Shown here: piece after piece, positions 33,616-43,439 of the stretch
Layout of the letters: the number at the start of each line of letters is the position of its first letter
Numbering within the stretch: position 1 is the stretch's first letter
Source of the DNA: Neopestalotiopsis rosae
Lineage: Eukaryota; Ascomycota; Sordariomycetes; Amphisphaeriales; Sporocadaceae
Assembly: GCA_023078685.1 (NCBI GenBank)
Contig: JALGAS010000002.1
Span: 5,952,001-6,016,000, forward strand
Direction: 5' to 3'
DNA length: 64,000 bases
Notes under the pieces: model-generated
What the model was told of the DNA's origin: nothing
The model's input: the letters and a program-made list of their open reading frames with translations, nothing else
Databases searched by the model: none
Program-made: the position numbers and the translations under genes

Positions 33616-34503
33616 TTAATGCCCCTGACAAAAAATCAATCTCAGACTGGTCCAATACATGACCTCTTCTCCAGATGCTATGGTAGCGGTGACGTTCGCA
33701 AGACGCTTGCACCTTTGTGTAAGCATTTCAACCTCGTCCCAAACTTCCCAATCCACGGTCATTTCTTGCTCGTCCTGAGTCCGGAGCGTGGCGGCCTCGA
33801 GGCTCGCACGCAAGCATTCGAGAAGATCATGCAATATCTGCGAATGATGTTGCCATCTGTAATTACTGGCCTCCAATTGCGCAAGGAACGGAAGGAGATA
33901 TCTTTGGTCCAACATGCGGCGCTGATGAAACGTTTGAAGTATGAATGCCTGTCTACCGATCACAGATTTCAATTGGAGGAACGCTTCCACCCAAGTGCGT
34001 CTGTGCTCCACGATAGCCACAAATGGTATTCCTTTGTAGAAAAAATGGTGTTGCAAATCGGTCCAAACGCACCAGGCAAGATTTGGGTAGTTCATACTCA
34101 GGGTGCTATGCCATCCAGAGAACGTCTCAATGACTCCAGAGTATATAGAAAGGAGGCAGTCTACACAGCAACAATGAGGCGACTCGCAGCTGGGAGTTTG
34201 CTGAGTACTCCTCGTACCACTCGGCTCGGGATCTGACTCGCTGCTGGGAGTCTGATGGGTATGGCTCGTATCTCTCGGTTCGGGAGCTGCGTCCAGTTCG
34301 CCGTTCAACACCTCGAAGGCTTCGCGAATCTGTATAAACTTTTCCGTGTATCTCGCCTGCTTGCCTTTGTCTGGACCAGCCTTGTCTGGGTGGAATTCCA
34401 GGGCTAGTGCTCGATATGCCGCCTTGATCTGGTCTTTAGTCGCGCCCTGGGCTAAACTGAGCAGGGAGTAACACTCCGCCCGAGTGATTTGGGACGGAGG
34501 CAT
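33616..34503 (-). CDS. Small J-domain (DnaJ-like) protein, 295 aa
   Basis: Single exon on the minus strand. The N-terminal J domain (residues about 8-70) is clear: CYSLLSLAQGATKDQIKAAY, then LALEFHPDKAGPDKG with the HPD tripeptide that stimulates Hsp70 ATPase, then KFIQIREAFEVL. A low-complexity Ser/Thr/Pro linker with a duplicated QQTPS/HQTPS element follows. The C-terminal 190 residues have no recognised domain but include a Cys-rich SPHCCCVDCLL. There is no zinc-finger or substrate domain of canonical DnaJ, so it is a type III (class C) J protein. An in-frame ATG at 34551 would add 16 residues; 34503 was chosen because it starts just before the J domain. Confidence 0.75.
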   Translation of the reverse strand: MPPSQITRAECYSLLSLAQGATKDQIKAAYRALALEFHPDKAGPDKGKQARYTEKFIQIREAFEVLNGELDAAPEPRDTSHTHQTPSSESDPEPSGTRSTQQTPSCESPHCCCVDCLLSIYSGVIETFSGWHSTLSMNYPNLAWCVWTDLQHHFFYKGIPFVAIVEHRRTWVEAFLQLKSVIGRQAFILQTFHQRRMLDQRYLLPFLAQLEASNYRWQHHSQILHDLLECLRASLEAATLRTQDEQEMTVDWEVWDEVEMLTQRCKRLANVTATIASGEEVMYWTSLRLIFCQGH

Positions 34504-35010
34504 GAGTACTGCTAAGATGCGACCGAATAGCAGCGATCCGTGCTGATGCAAGACTCTTCTTGAGGACTAGGAGTGGCGAATGCAATGTAAACGGCACTTC
34601 TATGGTTGAACAGAGATTTGCGCCAGTCTTGGTTATTCCGAGCTGGAGGAAATCGAGGGAGGAATTCGTTCATATCCAAGCATTCTTGTTTCTTAACAAT
34701 GGCTCTTGAAGAATGAGGATTTGCCAGAGACCGAACAAAATAGGCGGGGGTTGTTGGTTTGTGGCAGCCGTAATTGGAGGGGGTTTGACAGTCAAATACC
34801 ACAGCAGGCTCCGGTCATACTCCCCAGAGAAAGTGTTAAACTTTGAATCGCCTCACTTTCTTGAGGGTATTTGCCTGATGAAGAATTGCCCGCATAGCGC
34901 CGAAACCTAATGCTGTACAATATTTGACCAAATTATGCGCCTCGCGGTCGAAATGGTAACTCTGTCGGAGTTCCCACTCTCGCAAGTATGGAGAGTACAG
35001 CTTTACTGGG
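34504..35010. other. Intergenic region
   Basis: About 500 bp between two minus-strand genes. No supported feature; it should contain the J-protein promoter and the PIG-A 3' UTR. Confidence 0.5.
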
Positions 35011-36519
35011 TTAGTCCTCGTCATTTTCTACAAAGTGTTTTCGAGGCCACTCTGCGGCAATATCGATCCGCTCTCTTGGCCACAGCCACTCGCAGAACAG
35101 AAACAAGAGATAGTCAATGACTACGCAAAGGCAAAAAAGCTTCCCTGCCCAGATACCACATCCGTAATACCGCTTTAGGCGGTCGATGAGAGCAAAGCTG
35201 CGGACCCCAGCACGGCTCGTCGCCCAAGTCGCGGGATCGCTCATGTCGTACCCGTAGAACTCCGACTCGCTGATATCGCCCGAGATGCCTTGATACACGT
35301 GCTCGGTGCGCTTAGCTATGTTGCTCCAAGAGTACATATCTTTGACCTGATCGTGGAACCTGTCTGTGCGTACTCTGCCGGCACGAAGCGCTGCAATGGC
35401 TTTGCCCGTGGCCACCACGAGGTCGTCCTCTTCGGGTTTGGCAAACACCGTCATGTGACCGGGAAGGACTTCGGGAATTCCGCCAACGGCTGTGCAGACG
35501 ACATAGAGACCACAGCTGGCAGCCTCCACAATTACGGTACCAAATGCCTCGGTCAGACTAGGATGCAGGTATATGTGGCCACGAACCATAACATCACGGA
35601 CTTCTTCGTGCCGAACGGACCCTAGCATCTCTACCCTGTCCTGCAAGACGTTCTGTTCGATCATTTGCTCTAGGTCAATGCCTTTCGGCCCAGACCCGGC
35701 AATGATGAAGCGTGTATTTGGGTGGTTTTCCAAGATTCTCGGAATGGATGCCGTCAGGAGATCGGTACCTTTATTGTAAAACAATCTTGAGATGACAACT
35801 ATGTTGATAGGATCGTGTGGGCCTAGCTGGTTCGGGGCGGCAGGATGATGGCCAAATGCAGCGCCAGGAGCCGGAGGATCTACTGGGTAATTAAGAGGTC
35901 TGAAGTTTTCCGACACCACAGCATTCGGAATCACAGAGACCATGAGTGGATCTAGAGCAGCACGTAGAACGGTGTTCTCTTTACTGAAGGCAGTGTGTTA
36001 GCATGTTGCCCAAGTCATCCGTACAAGGACATCTCACCTCGTATGACTGACGCAAATGACATGATCCACGTCACTCAAGATGAATTTGAGCAGCTTGTTA
36101 GTCAGGATACTGCCAGCATCGGCAAATCCGAAAAGCGAGTGGTCCGTAAAAGTAGTCCTCAATCCCATGGTCCTAGCATGAAGTAGAGCTTCGTGGCAGA
36201 GACTGCTCAAACTCGCATGCCCGTGTACAATGTTTATCTGCTCACGCAGCATGATGTTACGAAACATTGGGAAGAAGGAAAAGACAGTAGGAAAGGTCAC
36301 AGATCGATATATGACCGCAAAAGGGACGTGGTAGACCTTGATTCCATTCGTGAGATAGCGTATGCCCTTGCGATCGTCGTAGGCGTGAGTGATGATGATC
36401 ACTTTATGGCCGCGATCTATGAGCTTGGAGGAAAGTTGATATATGTGACTTTCAACTCCGCCCGGTTGTGGGAAGAAGAAGTCGCACACCATGGCGATGT
36501 TATACGTTCGGCGCCCCAT
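35011..36519 (-). CDS. SPT14: PIG-A/Gpi3, catalytic subunit of GPI-GlcNAc transferase
   Basis: Transfers N-acetylglucosamine from UDP-GlcNAc to phosphatidylinositol at the ER, the first step of GPI-anchor synthesis. Two exons on the minus strand, 36519-36038 and 35983-35011, 484 aa. The start [20 protein letters not shown], then [17 protein letters not shown] and [12 protein letters not shown], are characteristic of PIG-A. Splicing restores [16 protein letters not shown]. The GT4-type second half has [15 protein letters not shown] and the EX7E-like [19 protein letters not shown] hydrophobic segment near the C-terminus ([15 protein letters not shown]) anchors it in the ER. An in-frame ATG at 36558 would add 13 residues. 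Confidence 0.95.
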
Positions 36520-37281
36520 GTTGGCGGTAGTTTTGGAGATTCGGTGACTCCTGAGCATGTAGCAATTATACTTGAGAATTCACCCGAGTTAAGTGACCAC
36601 CTGTTATAGCTTCAGTTTGGCGCAGATGGTCGGCCGTTTCTGGAGCTATTGCGCTAAGTGAGGCGTGTTCGCGGGTTCAATTGTTCAGGTCCGTTGCCCA
36701 TGGTTATGTGTGACCCTGCCACAGTGAGAACCCAGAAGTCTTGTAACGCTTTGAGCGAGGACGGATGATGAGACTGACATGCGCGTCGGCACGCGTTGAT
36801 GAATTAATGCAAGACTGTTCACTTCGCGGCAGTTAAAACGTTCTGAGTTGGCCTAGAATCCCCTGAGCTCCAGCCCCCAGGGGTCTGGTCTGGCTGGGTG
36901 CTTAGAGGCTGGGTACCTGCGGTATGTACACAGTACTCTGTACATATGACGCGCGCTTCCGATAACGATAAGGGTGGACTGGCAGGGGTACAGCTCCAGC
37001 AAAAAGTTTGGGAACTTTTTTTCTGAGATGGATGGAGATCGTGGGGTCCTACACTAGACTGTGCTAAAAGTGCTTTGCGACAGGAAATTTTACCGTCGTC
37101 GGCCTTTTTGTTTTGTTCTTCATCCCAGACTCCGAGTCTGTTTCGATTTCGGAATCAATTAATACCAGGCAGTGGCCGTCTGCGGATGCAGCAACTAGAG
37201 CTACAGTCTCTTGTTCATTAGCATCACGACTTGAAGCCCGGACGATTGATTTGAGGCAGCGCAACAGATTATCGGCTTGCG
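36520..37281. other. Divergent intergenic region
   Basis: About 760 bp between PIG-A and Dbp6, transcribed divergently. No gene or RNA feature is supported. Confidence 0.5.
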
Positions 37282-39762
37282 ATGTATTCACGATATATTC
37301 CTGCGCCAAAGGGCGAGACGTCACGAGAGCTCTCGCCTCGATCTTTGCGAGCTCCGGCACCTACCCAACCCGAATCCGCGCGTCTGGGTACCTACAATCG
37401 CTATATACCCTCAGCAAAACCTGCTGCAGAGCCCAAAAAACACCTTCACTTTGAGCAGGAGGCTGTAGATACCCTCGTTTCGGAACAACCACCAACAAAA
37501 CGAGCCAAATTCGAGTCTTCGCCAGAGCCCACTATCGAGTTCTCAACTAAAGCCGACAAGAAGCAGAAGAAGACCAAGAAGGACAAGAAGACCAAGCAAT
37601 CACCTAGCCCAGAGGAACTTATTGCGTCACCCGAGTCGCCAGAAAATATTACTGCTGCGGATCCGGAAAATCAGCCAATCGAATCAGCAAATACCACTGA
37701 GCAGAAGAAGGAGAAGAAAAAGAAGAAGAAGCAGGTGCAAGAGCCTGCGCCCAAGGACGAACAAGATGGCGCTTCTGAGGATGACGAGACGCACAGACGT
37801 CATAAATCAGTCTTTGAGAAGAAGAGAAAGTCAATGAAGGCTCCCGATACTGTCGCCGAACAGTCAGATGGTTTGACTGGGGAAGATACTGTAATGGACG
37901 ATGCGCCGGAACCTGTCGAGGCTCACGGCCTGGAACCATTGCCGCAGCCCGCGCCTATTCCCGAGGACACGACACCACCAGACTTCGAAACTTTGCCTCC
38001 ATGGTTAGCTGAACCGATACGGGTGTCACGCCAAGCCCAAGCGCCTTTCACCGACTTTGGACTCTCTCCCGATTTTGGTATCAGTCCGGAGGTGGCAGCC
38101 CGCTTGGCTCAGAAAGGTTACAAGGAAGCATTTGCTATTCAAACTGCTGTAATACCACAACTTCTGCCTCACCACTGTAGGACAATGCAAAGCGACATAT
38201 TAGTCTCTGCTGCCACCGGTTCCGGAAAAACTCTCTCATACGCTGTTCCCGTGGTTCGCGACCTGAGCCACGGTCATAGGCATGTGACCAGGCTGCGCGC
38301 ACTCATTGTGCTGCCTACCCGAGAACTAGTCAGGCAAGCTCAAAAGGTCTGCGAAGAGTGCGCTGGTATCTTTTCCATAGATGGCAAGAAGCGAAGGGTC
38401 AAGGTCGGAACTGCAACAGGTTATCAAACGATTCAAGAGGAACGCAGAGTGCTGCTCGAGAGAGAAGACAGATACGACCCAGTGGCATACCAAGCGAAAA
38501 AGAAGAGACTTGATTCGCAGACTTGGGGCGGCCAAGATGACGTGGAGGAGAAGGACGAGGAACTGATCGAGATTCGCCGACGTGAAGATGAGAAAGAGAC
38601 GTTACCAGATCACGTCATTGACTACAAGTCCAAGGTTGACATACTCATCTGCACGCCCGGTAGGCTGGTGGAACACATCAAGTACACTCCCGGATTCAGC
38701 CTCGACCACGTTCGGTGGCTGATTGCAGATGAGGCCGACAAGCTTTTGGGTCAAGGTTTCCAGCAGTGGCTTGACATTGTGATACCCAGACTACATGACG
38801 AGAAATCAGAAGCGCGCCATCACAAGCAATCTCATCTTACTGGTGTGAGAAAGGTCATCTTGAGTGCGACAATGACCCGCGACCTCGACCTTCTTGAAGG
38901 GCTTCGCTTGAGGCGACCAAAGCTGGTCGTCCTTGAAGGTTCAGGAGCAGGAGTAGAATATGCGTTGCCTGAAAAGCTCCAAGAATCGGCGCTCAAGGCC
39001 GATGCCACTCTCAAGCCATTGTTCTTGCTTGATCTGTTGCAAAGTCCTTACCTTTGTGGTAAAGAATCTTCAACGGAGCAGCCAGAAGACACATCATCGT
39101 CAGAGTCAGACTCTTCAGACTCGGATTCTGATTCTGATTCTGATTCTGACTCTGACTCCGACTCTGATTCAGATTCAGAACCTCAACCCGACACGAATAA
39201 GAAAGTCGCAAAAGTACCTACAAGACAAACCAACCAACAACAACTGCCCCGCAGTACACTCATCTTCACGAAATCCAATCAGTCGGCACTGCGTCTCTCG
39301 CGCCTTCTCGGGATCCTGTCGCCTCAACTGGGCGAGGTTACCGGGCTGCTCACTTCGGAAACAGCGTATTCGACCAGGAAACAGACTCTGCAAGCGTTTA
39401 CGAATGGCAAGATTCGCATTATTGTTGCCTCGGATCTTGTTGCCCGTGGTATCGATTTTGAGCACCTGGAAAACGTCGTCAATTATGACATCCCCTCCAG
39501 TCTTGCCTCGTATGTCCACCGTGTTGGACGTACTGCGCGTGCTGGTAGAAGTGGTCACGCTTGGACGTTGTTCACTGATGCTGAAGCTCGCTGGTTTTGG
39601 AAGGAGGTTGCGAGTGGAAAGACGGTGCAGCGCAGTGGAAAGGTTGAGAGAATTCGTGTCACAGAGGAGAAGGAGGCTGCATTCGAGGTCAAGAAGGAGA
39701 GATATGAAAAGGCACTACAAACACTCGGTGATGAGGTCATGGAGAAGAGACGAGGACGATAG
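37282..39762 (+). CDS. DBP6: ATP-dependent RNA helicase Dbp6 (DEAD box)
   Basis: Nucleolar helicase acting early in 60S ribosomal subunit assembly (human DDX51). Intronless, 826 aa. A long lysine-rich disordered leader (KKDKKTKQ, EKKKKKKQ) typical of nucleolar proteins comes first. Helicase motifs: Q-motif region FAIQTAVIPQLLP, motif I SAATGSGKT, Ia LPTRELVRQ, Ib TPGRLVEH, DEAD box in IADEADKLLG, SAT in ILSATMTRD, motif V ASDLVARGIDF and motif VI HRVGRTARAG. An insertion between motifs I and II (about residues 385-440) is characteristic of Dbp6. A run of about twelve Ser-Asp pairs (bases 39109-39180) lies between the two RecA lobes. Confidence 0.94.
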   Translation: MYSRYIPAPKGETSRELSPRSLRAPAPTQPESARLGTYNRYIPSAKPAAEPKKHLHFEQEAVDTLVSEQPPTKRAKFESSPEPTIEFSTKADKKQKKTKKDKKTKQSPSPEELIASPESPENITAADPENQPIESANTTEQKKEKKKKKKQVQEPAPKDEQDGASEDDETHRRHKSVFEKKRKSMKAPDTVAEQSDGLTGEDTVMDDAPEPVEAHGLEPLPQPAPIPEDTTPPDFETLPPWLAEPIRVSRQAQAPFTDFGLSPDFGISPEVAARLAQKGYKEAFAIQTAVIPQLLPHHCRTMQSDILVSAATGSGKTLSYAVPVVRDLSHGHRHVTRLRALIVLPTRELVRQAQKVCEECAGIFSIDGKKRRVKVGTATGYQTIQEERRVLLEREDRYDPVAYQAKKKRLDSQTWGGQDDVEEKDEELIEIRRREDEKETLPDHVIDYKSKVDILICTPGRLVEHIKYTPGFSLDHVRWLIADEADKLLGQGFQQWLDIVIPRLHDEKSEARHHKQSHLTGVRKVILSATMTRDLDLLEGLRLRRPKLVVLEGSGAGVEYALPEKLQESALKADATLKPLFLLDLLQSPYLCGKESSTEQPEDTSSSESDSSDSDSDSDSDSDSDSDSDSDSEPQPDTNKKVAKVPTRQTNQQQLPRSTLIFTKSNQSALRLSRLLGILSPQLGEVTGLLTSETAYSTRKQTLQAFTNGKIRIIVASDLVARGIDFEHLENVVNYDIPSSLASYVHRVGRTARAGRSGHAWTLFTDAEARWFWKEVASGKTVQRSGKVERIRVTEEKEAAFEVKKERYEKALQTLGDEVMEKRRGR
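39109..39180 (+). repeat. Hexanucleotide repeat encoding a Ser-Asp run in Dbp6
   Basis: Imperfect GA(T/C)TC(T/A/C) repeat within the coding sequence. It encodes alternating Ser and Asp between the helicase lobes. Its length is likely to vary between strains, as is usual for coding microsatellites. Confidence 0.8.
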
Positions 39763-40230
39763 AGTCGTTTTCTCTTGTAACCGACCTATTCTGCCTTTGA
39801 ATATAATATCATTGTCCGAACCAATACCACTGCTTATGAAAAGTCACGACATGGGCTGTGCCATGAGACGTTCAACTATACTTAGAAATGATGTCTGTAC
39901 GTTACAAACAGCGCTCCGAAATAACTAACCGTTAGAGTTTACTTAGCGACAACTATGGCGCTAATCAGTGGCCGTACCGAGCTGCATTAGCGCGAACCGC
40001 TACCCTCCAAGGACCCTGCCCGCCTGTCCAGCGATTGGTTCGGGCTTGACATCCTTTACAAAGGCGACGACGTGGGGAAATTTCAGAGCGCTTCTCCACT
40101 CAAGCCTTTCTTCTGGCCTCAAATTCCATCTCCCAGCCTTGCGACAAGCAAATCTTTTTAGGCCTTGTCAATATATACTCGGCACTTCTTCTTGAGAATT
40201 TGCTAGGTGCGCATTCACTTATTCGCAATC
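39763..40230. other. Intergenic region between Dbp6 and the KH-domain gene
   Basis: About 470 bp; both flanking genes read rightward. Nothing beyond UTR or promoter sequence is seen. Confidence 0.5.
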
Positions 40231-42288
40231 ATGGATGAAGGCGAGCGACGCACCGTGAAGCGGTCGCGCTTTGATCAAACCGAGCCAGAACCTCGTCGGT
40301 CGCGCTTCGATCGACGCTCTCGTTCTCCGCCGCCCGCCAGGAAGCAGGAATCCGGTCGCGATCGCAGTCCGCTCAAGAACGATGCCGACGGCTCTTCCGA
40401 GTCTAAACGCCCAAATGCTGTTGATGCAGCTGCAGCTGCAGGTGTGTTGTCCCCCCGCGACTCTGCGAAGCCTCTATATATGCGCGCGCGCTGACTAAAC
40501 TGCATAGCTGCTGCCGCTGCAAAAATCAATGCGCAGATCCAGGCAAAGAAGGGTATTCAGCACGTCGACGTGCCGCCCATTCGATCGACGTCGACCGAAT
40601 CCCCCGGCCCGAATGCTGGGAACCCGCAGCCCAACCTCAACGGCGAGGTTTACGTTGCCGACGGCGACTACATCAAGGATATCGAGGTCAATGACTTGCG
40701 CAACCGTTATCTACTGACTAAGGGTTCAACTCAAAAGATGGTAAATACTCCTTGTGACTTCCTACTGATTTATTTCAGAATCCTGCCTCTCCCGGCACCT
40801 CTTCAAATACTCTATTCCCCGTATTGAACAGCGTCTGAGGATGGTTCTGCTTACAAGAATCATGCTAGCTCGCTCGCCAATCCCCTCTGTGGCATCTGCT
40901 GACCTCAAATTCCTGAATCTAGATTAAAGAAGAAACCGGAGCTGGTACGCTACTCCCCCGATATCCTGTAATATTTTAACTTGAGAGAGAACGAAAGTTG
41001 ACTTTGGAAGATGTCACCACCCGAGGCAGTTACTATCCCGACAAGAGCATGGCTACGGCTGCTGTGAGTTGCCTATTGTCACGCCCATTCCCGAAAGTTC
41101 AACTGCTAATGTTCTGCGCAGAATCCGCCGCTCTACCTCCACGTTACTAGTACCTCAAAGACCGGCCTTGATCAAGCCATTGCCAAGATTGAAGAGCTTA
41201 TGAAGCAGGAACTACCCAATCTCGTGGACGAAAGACGATTCCGACGCCGAGATCAGGAACAGGTCGAGCGGGACGAGTTCGGCCGAAGAAAGTGGCCAGA
41301 TGCCAAGATTCCTATCGACCTTGAGCCTGTTCCGGGCTTCAACTTGCGCGCGCAGGTAGTGGGACATGGCGGCTCTTACGTGAAACATATTCAGCAGGAG
41401 ACCAATTGCCGAGTGCAAATCAAGGGCCGCGGATCTGGCTACCTCGAGGCTTCTACTAATCGCGAAAGTGACGAAGAAATGTACTTGCATGTAGCGTACG
41501 TCTTGACCTTTCTTACGTCAGGGTATGCTGATTATAAAACTAACATTTGAGTAGTGGTCCCGACCCAGCCATGGTCGACAGAGCCAAGCAACTTTGTGAG
41601 GATCTTCTTGCAAGCGTCAAAGAACAATATGAAGAGTTCAAGAGCCGTCCCCCGCGCCAGTATGGCCGACATGATGGACACGGTGGCCACGGTCACGGCG
41701 GACATGGTGGCTACGGTGGACGAGAGGACCGCCACCATCATGACAGATCTAGCGGTAACCAGGGCTACGGAGGCTACGGAAATAACAACAACAGCAACAA
41801 CTATAACAATTCCCCAGCGCACGGCGCCAACTCAGCTTCGCCTGCTCCTGGTGCTGGCGCTGCTGCCGCTAATCCCAACGATCAGTATGCTCAAGCCTAC
41901 GCTCAATACTACGGCGGACAGGCGGACCCCTATGCTGCCTACGGTGGCTACGCAGCGTGAGTTCCTTCTACTCCTCTCCATTGCTGAATTTGGCCAAGCT
42001 TACACAATTGCTCTTAGATACATGCAATACTATCAACAGTACTATGCTGCTGCTCAGGCTCAACAGCAGGGATCGCCTGCACCTCCTGCTCCAGGTCAAT
42101 CTGCATCACCACCTCCGCCTCCGCCGCCCAGCGAGGCTCCTCCGCCCCCGCCACCTGGTGGTGATGCTAACCCGCCGCCGCCACCTCCGCCTTCCGGCGG
42201 ATATGGTTCTGTGAGTCTTGTTTTGTTCGAACCGTGATGTGCGATTGTGCTGACTCGTTGAAAGGTTCCACCTCCACCCGGTCTCTAG
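40231..42288 (+). CDS. KH-domain RNA-binding protein, KHDC4/BLOM7-like
   Basis: Probable pre-mRNA splicing or RNA-binding factor. Eight exons: 40231-40441, 40508-40740, 40923-40944 (22 nt), 41011-41063, 41122-41495, 41555-41956, 42018-42210 and 42265-42288, 503 aa, all junctions in frame. The N-terminus is Arg/Ser-rich (RSRFDRRSRSPPPAR). A KHDC4-like region follows (AKINAQIQAKKGIQHVDVPP, NRYLLTKGSTQKM, VTTRGSYYP, PLYLHVT), with the KH loop GHGGSYVKHIQQETNCRVQ. Then come Gly/His-, Asn- and Ala-rich tracts and a Pro-rich C-terminus ending VPPPPGL. The TAG stop at 42286-42288 is followed in frame by a Met-less zinc-knuckle ORF; choosing the TAG itself as the 3' splice site would fuse the two. 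Confidence 0.88.
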
Positions 42289-42621
42289 AGCTCTAGTTGG
42301 AAGCGACAGAATTATGGTGCAGGAGAGGGGCACAATACCCGACCAGCTTTCTTATGTAATCGTTGCCGCCAGCCCGGACACATAGCGCGGAACTGCCCAC
42401 AGCCACAGACGTGTGATCGTTGCCGCCAGCCCGGACACATAGTGCGGAACTGCCCACAGCCAAAGACGTGTGATCGTTGCCGCCAGCCCGGACACATAGC
42501 GCGGGACTGCCCACAGCCACGGCGGTGTTATACTTGCGGTTGTGCTGACCATGAGAAAAAAGACTGTCGTATCAAACGCGCTGTTCGAGATGACGCTAAA
42601 TCGAAGACAGATGACGGATAA
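42289..42621 (+). CDS. Four CCHC zinc knuckles, in frame with the KH gene but after its stop
   Basis: 110 codons and a TAA, continuing the frame of the last KH exon directly after its TAG. It contains three near-identical knuckles of the form C-x2-C-x4-H-x4-C (CNRCRQPGHIARNC, CDRCRQPGHIVRNC and CDRCRQPGHIARDC) and a diverged fourth (CYTCGCADHEKKDC), then a basic tail. There is no methionine anywhere in this frame, so it cannot be translated alone from an AUG. If the last intron (donor at 42211) uses the AG of that TAG as its acceptor (78-nt instead of 54-nt intron), phase 0 is kept and a 606-aa KH plus zinc-knuckle protein results. Readthrough or a remnant of a captured knuckle gene are alternatives. 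Confidence 0.55.
   Translation, partial: SSSWKRQNYGAGEGHNTRPAFLCNRCRQPGHIARNCPQPQTCDRCRQPGHIVRNCPQPKTCDRCRQPGHIARDCPQPRRCYTCGCADHEKKDCRIKRAVRDDAKSKTDDG
42355..42525 (+). repeat. Three tandem 57-bp repeats encoding zinc knuckles
   Basis: Units start at 42355, 42412 and 42469, each beginning TGTRATCGTTGCCGCC and differing at only a few bases. A diverged fourth unit starts at 42526. The 57-bp period equals 19 codons, so copy-number changes keep the frame. The near identity of the DNA, not only of the protein, suggests recent expansion or gene conversion. Confidence 0.9.
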
Positions 42622-43439
42622 CTATGAGCATTCAAGTCGATGGCATATATGCGGGTTTTAAGGCGATTATGAAATCATTCCGAAAGGTCAATGGCAATGA
42701 CGAACTGAGCTGAGGAACCGTGCTCGAGTTGCTTGCTAGGAGCAAACCTGCAGGATCCAGGCCCAGGTTGAGGTATATAGCCCCGCCGTCTCAGTATTGT
42801 TTGCTTTCGAGGCTGATATTGCGCGCTGGATACCAAGCGACACCAGATTCGTTCCATGGTCTCCCAAATTGAGTTCGGAGACGAAACTAGCATCAAGCAT
42901 CAAATCATACTTTTCTTCAAATACAGTTAATGAACATGAACAATGATACTGCATCTACACATAAATATTCCAGTCTGCATGTGACAAGATGCGCCACTAT
43001 ATGTTGTAAAACACGGGAAATCATCAATATCGACAAGCCTTGTTCATGAACGTTACTGTCAGGTTCCTCCAGCCGTGAAACCATGCAAGCAAGTCAACAG
43101 TTTCCAGCTCTAGAACGATTTTTTATTTTCATTCTTATTTTTGCTTCATGGCCGCTGCTGGGCCAGCGTAGGTTAATGGTAGTACGACATTGAGATCTGT
43201 CAGAAGGTACGGCACAGCGCGATATGTGCCTGCCCAAGACTGCACATTTGATTGGCGACCACCCCGCTACCGACTCAGCCTCGCATCGCAGTGATGTACT
43301 CAGCATGCTCGGGCGTCAATCATTCTCTCATCTTCATCTTTGATCCATCGCAACTTATCAAGTATGGTTAAGGACCACATTAAACCCCATTTTCCATCTA
43401 CGTTCAGTCCATTTGATATGAGTAGAGCAACGCTTACCC
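42622..43439. other. Intergenic region
   Basis: About 800 bp upstream of the NLR gene. No supported gene, RNA or repeat. Confidence 0.5.

Noticed and set aside
42293..42552. Several overlapping minus-strand frames in the zinc-knuckle repeat
   Set aside because: A 57-bp repeat (a multiple of three) is open in several frames at once. Only the plus-strand frame gives CCHC knuckles.
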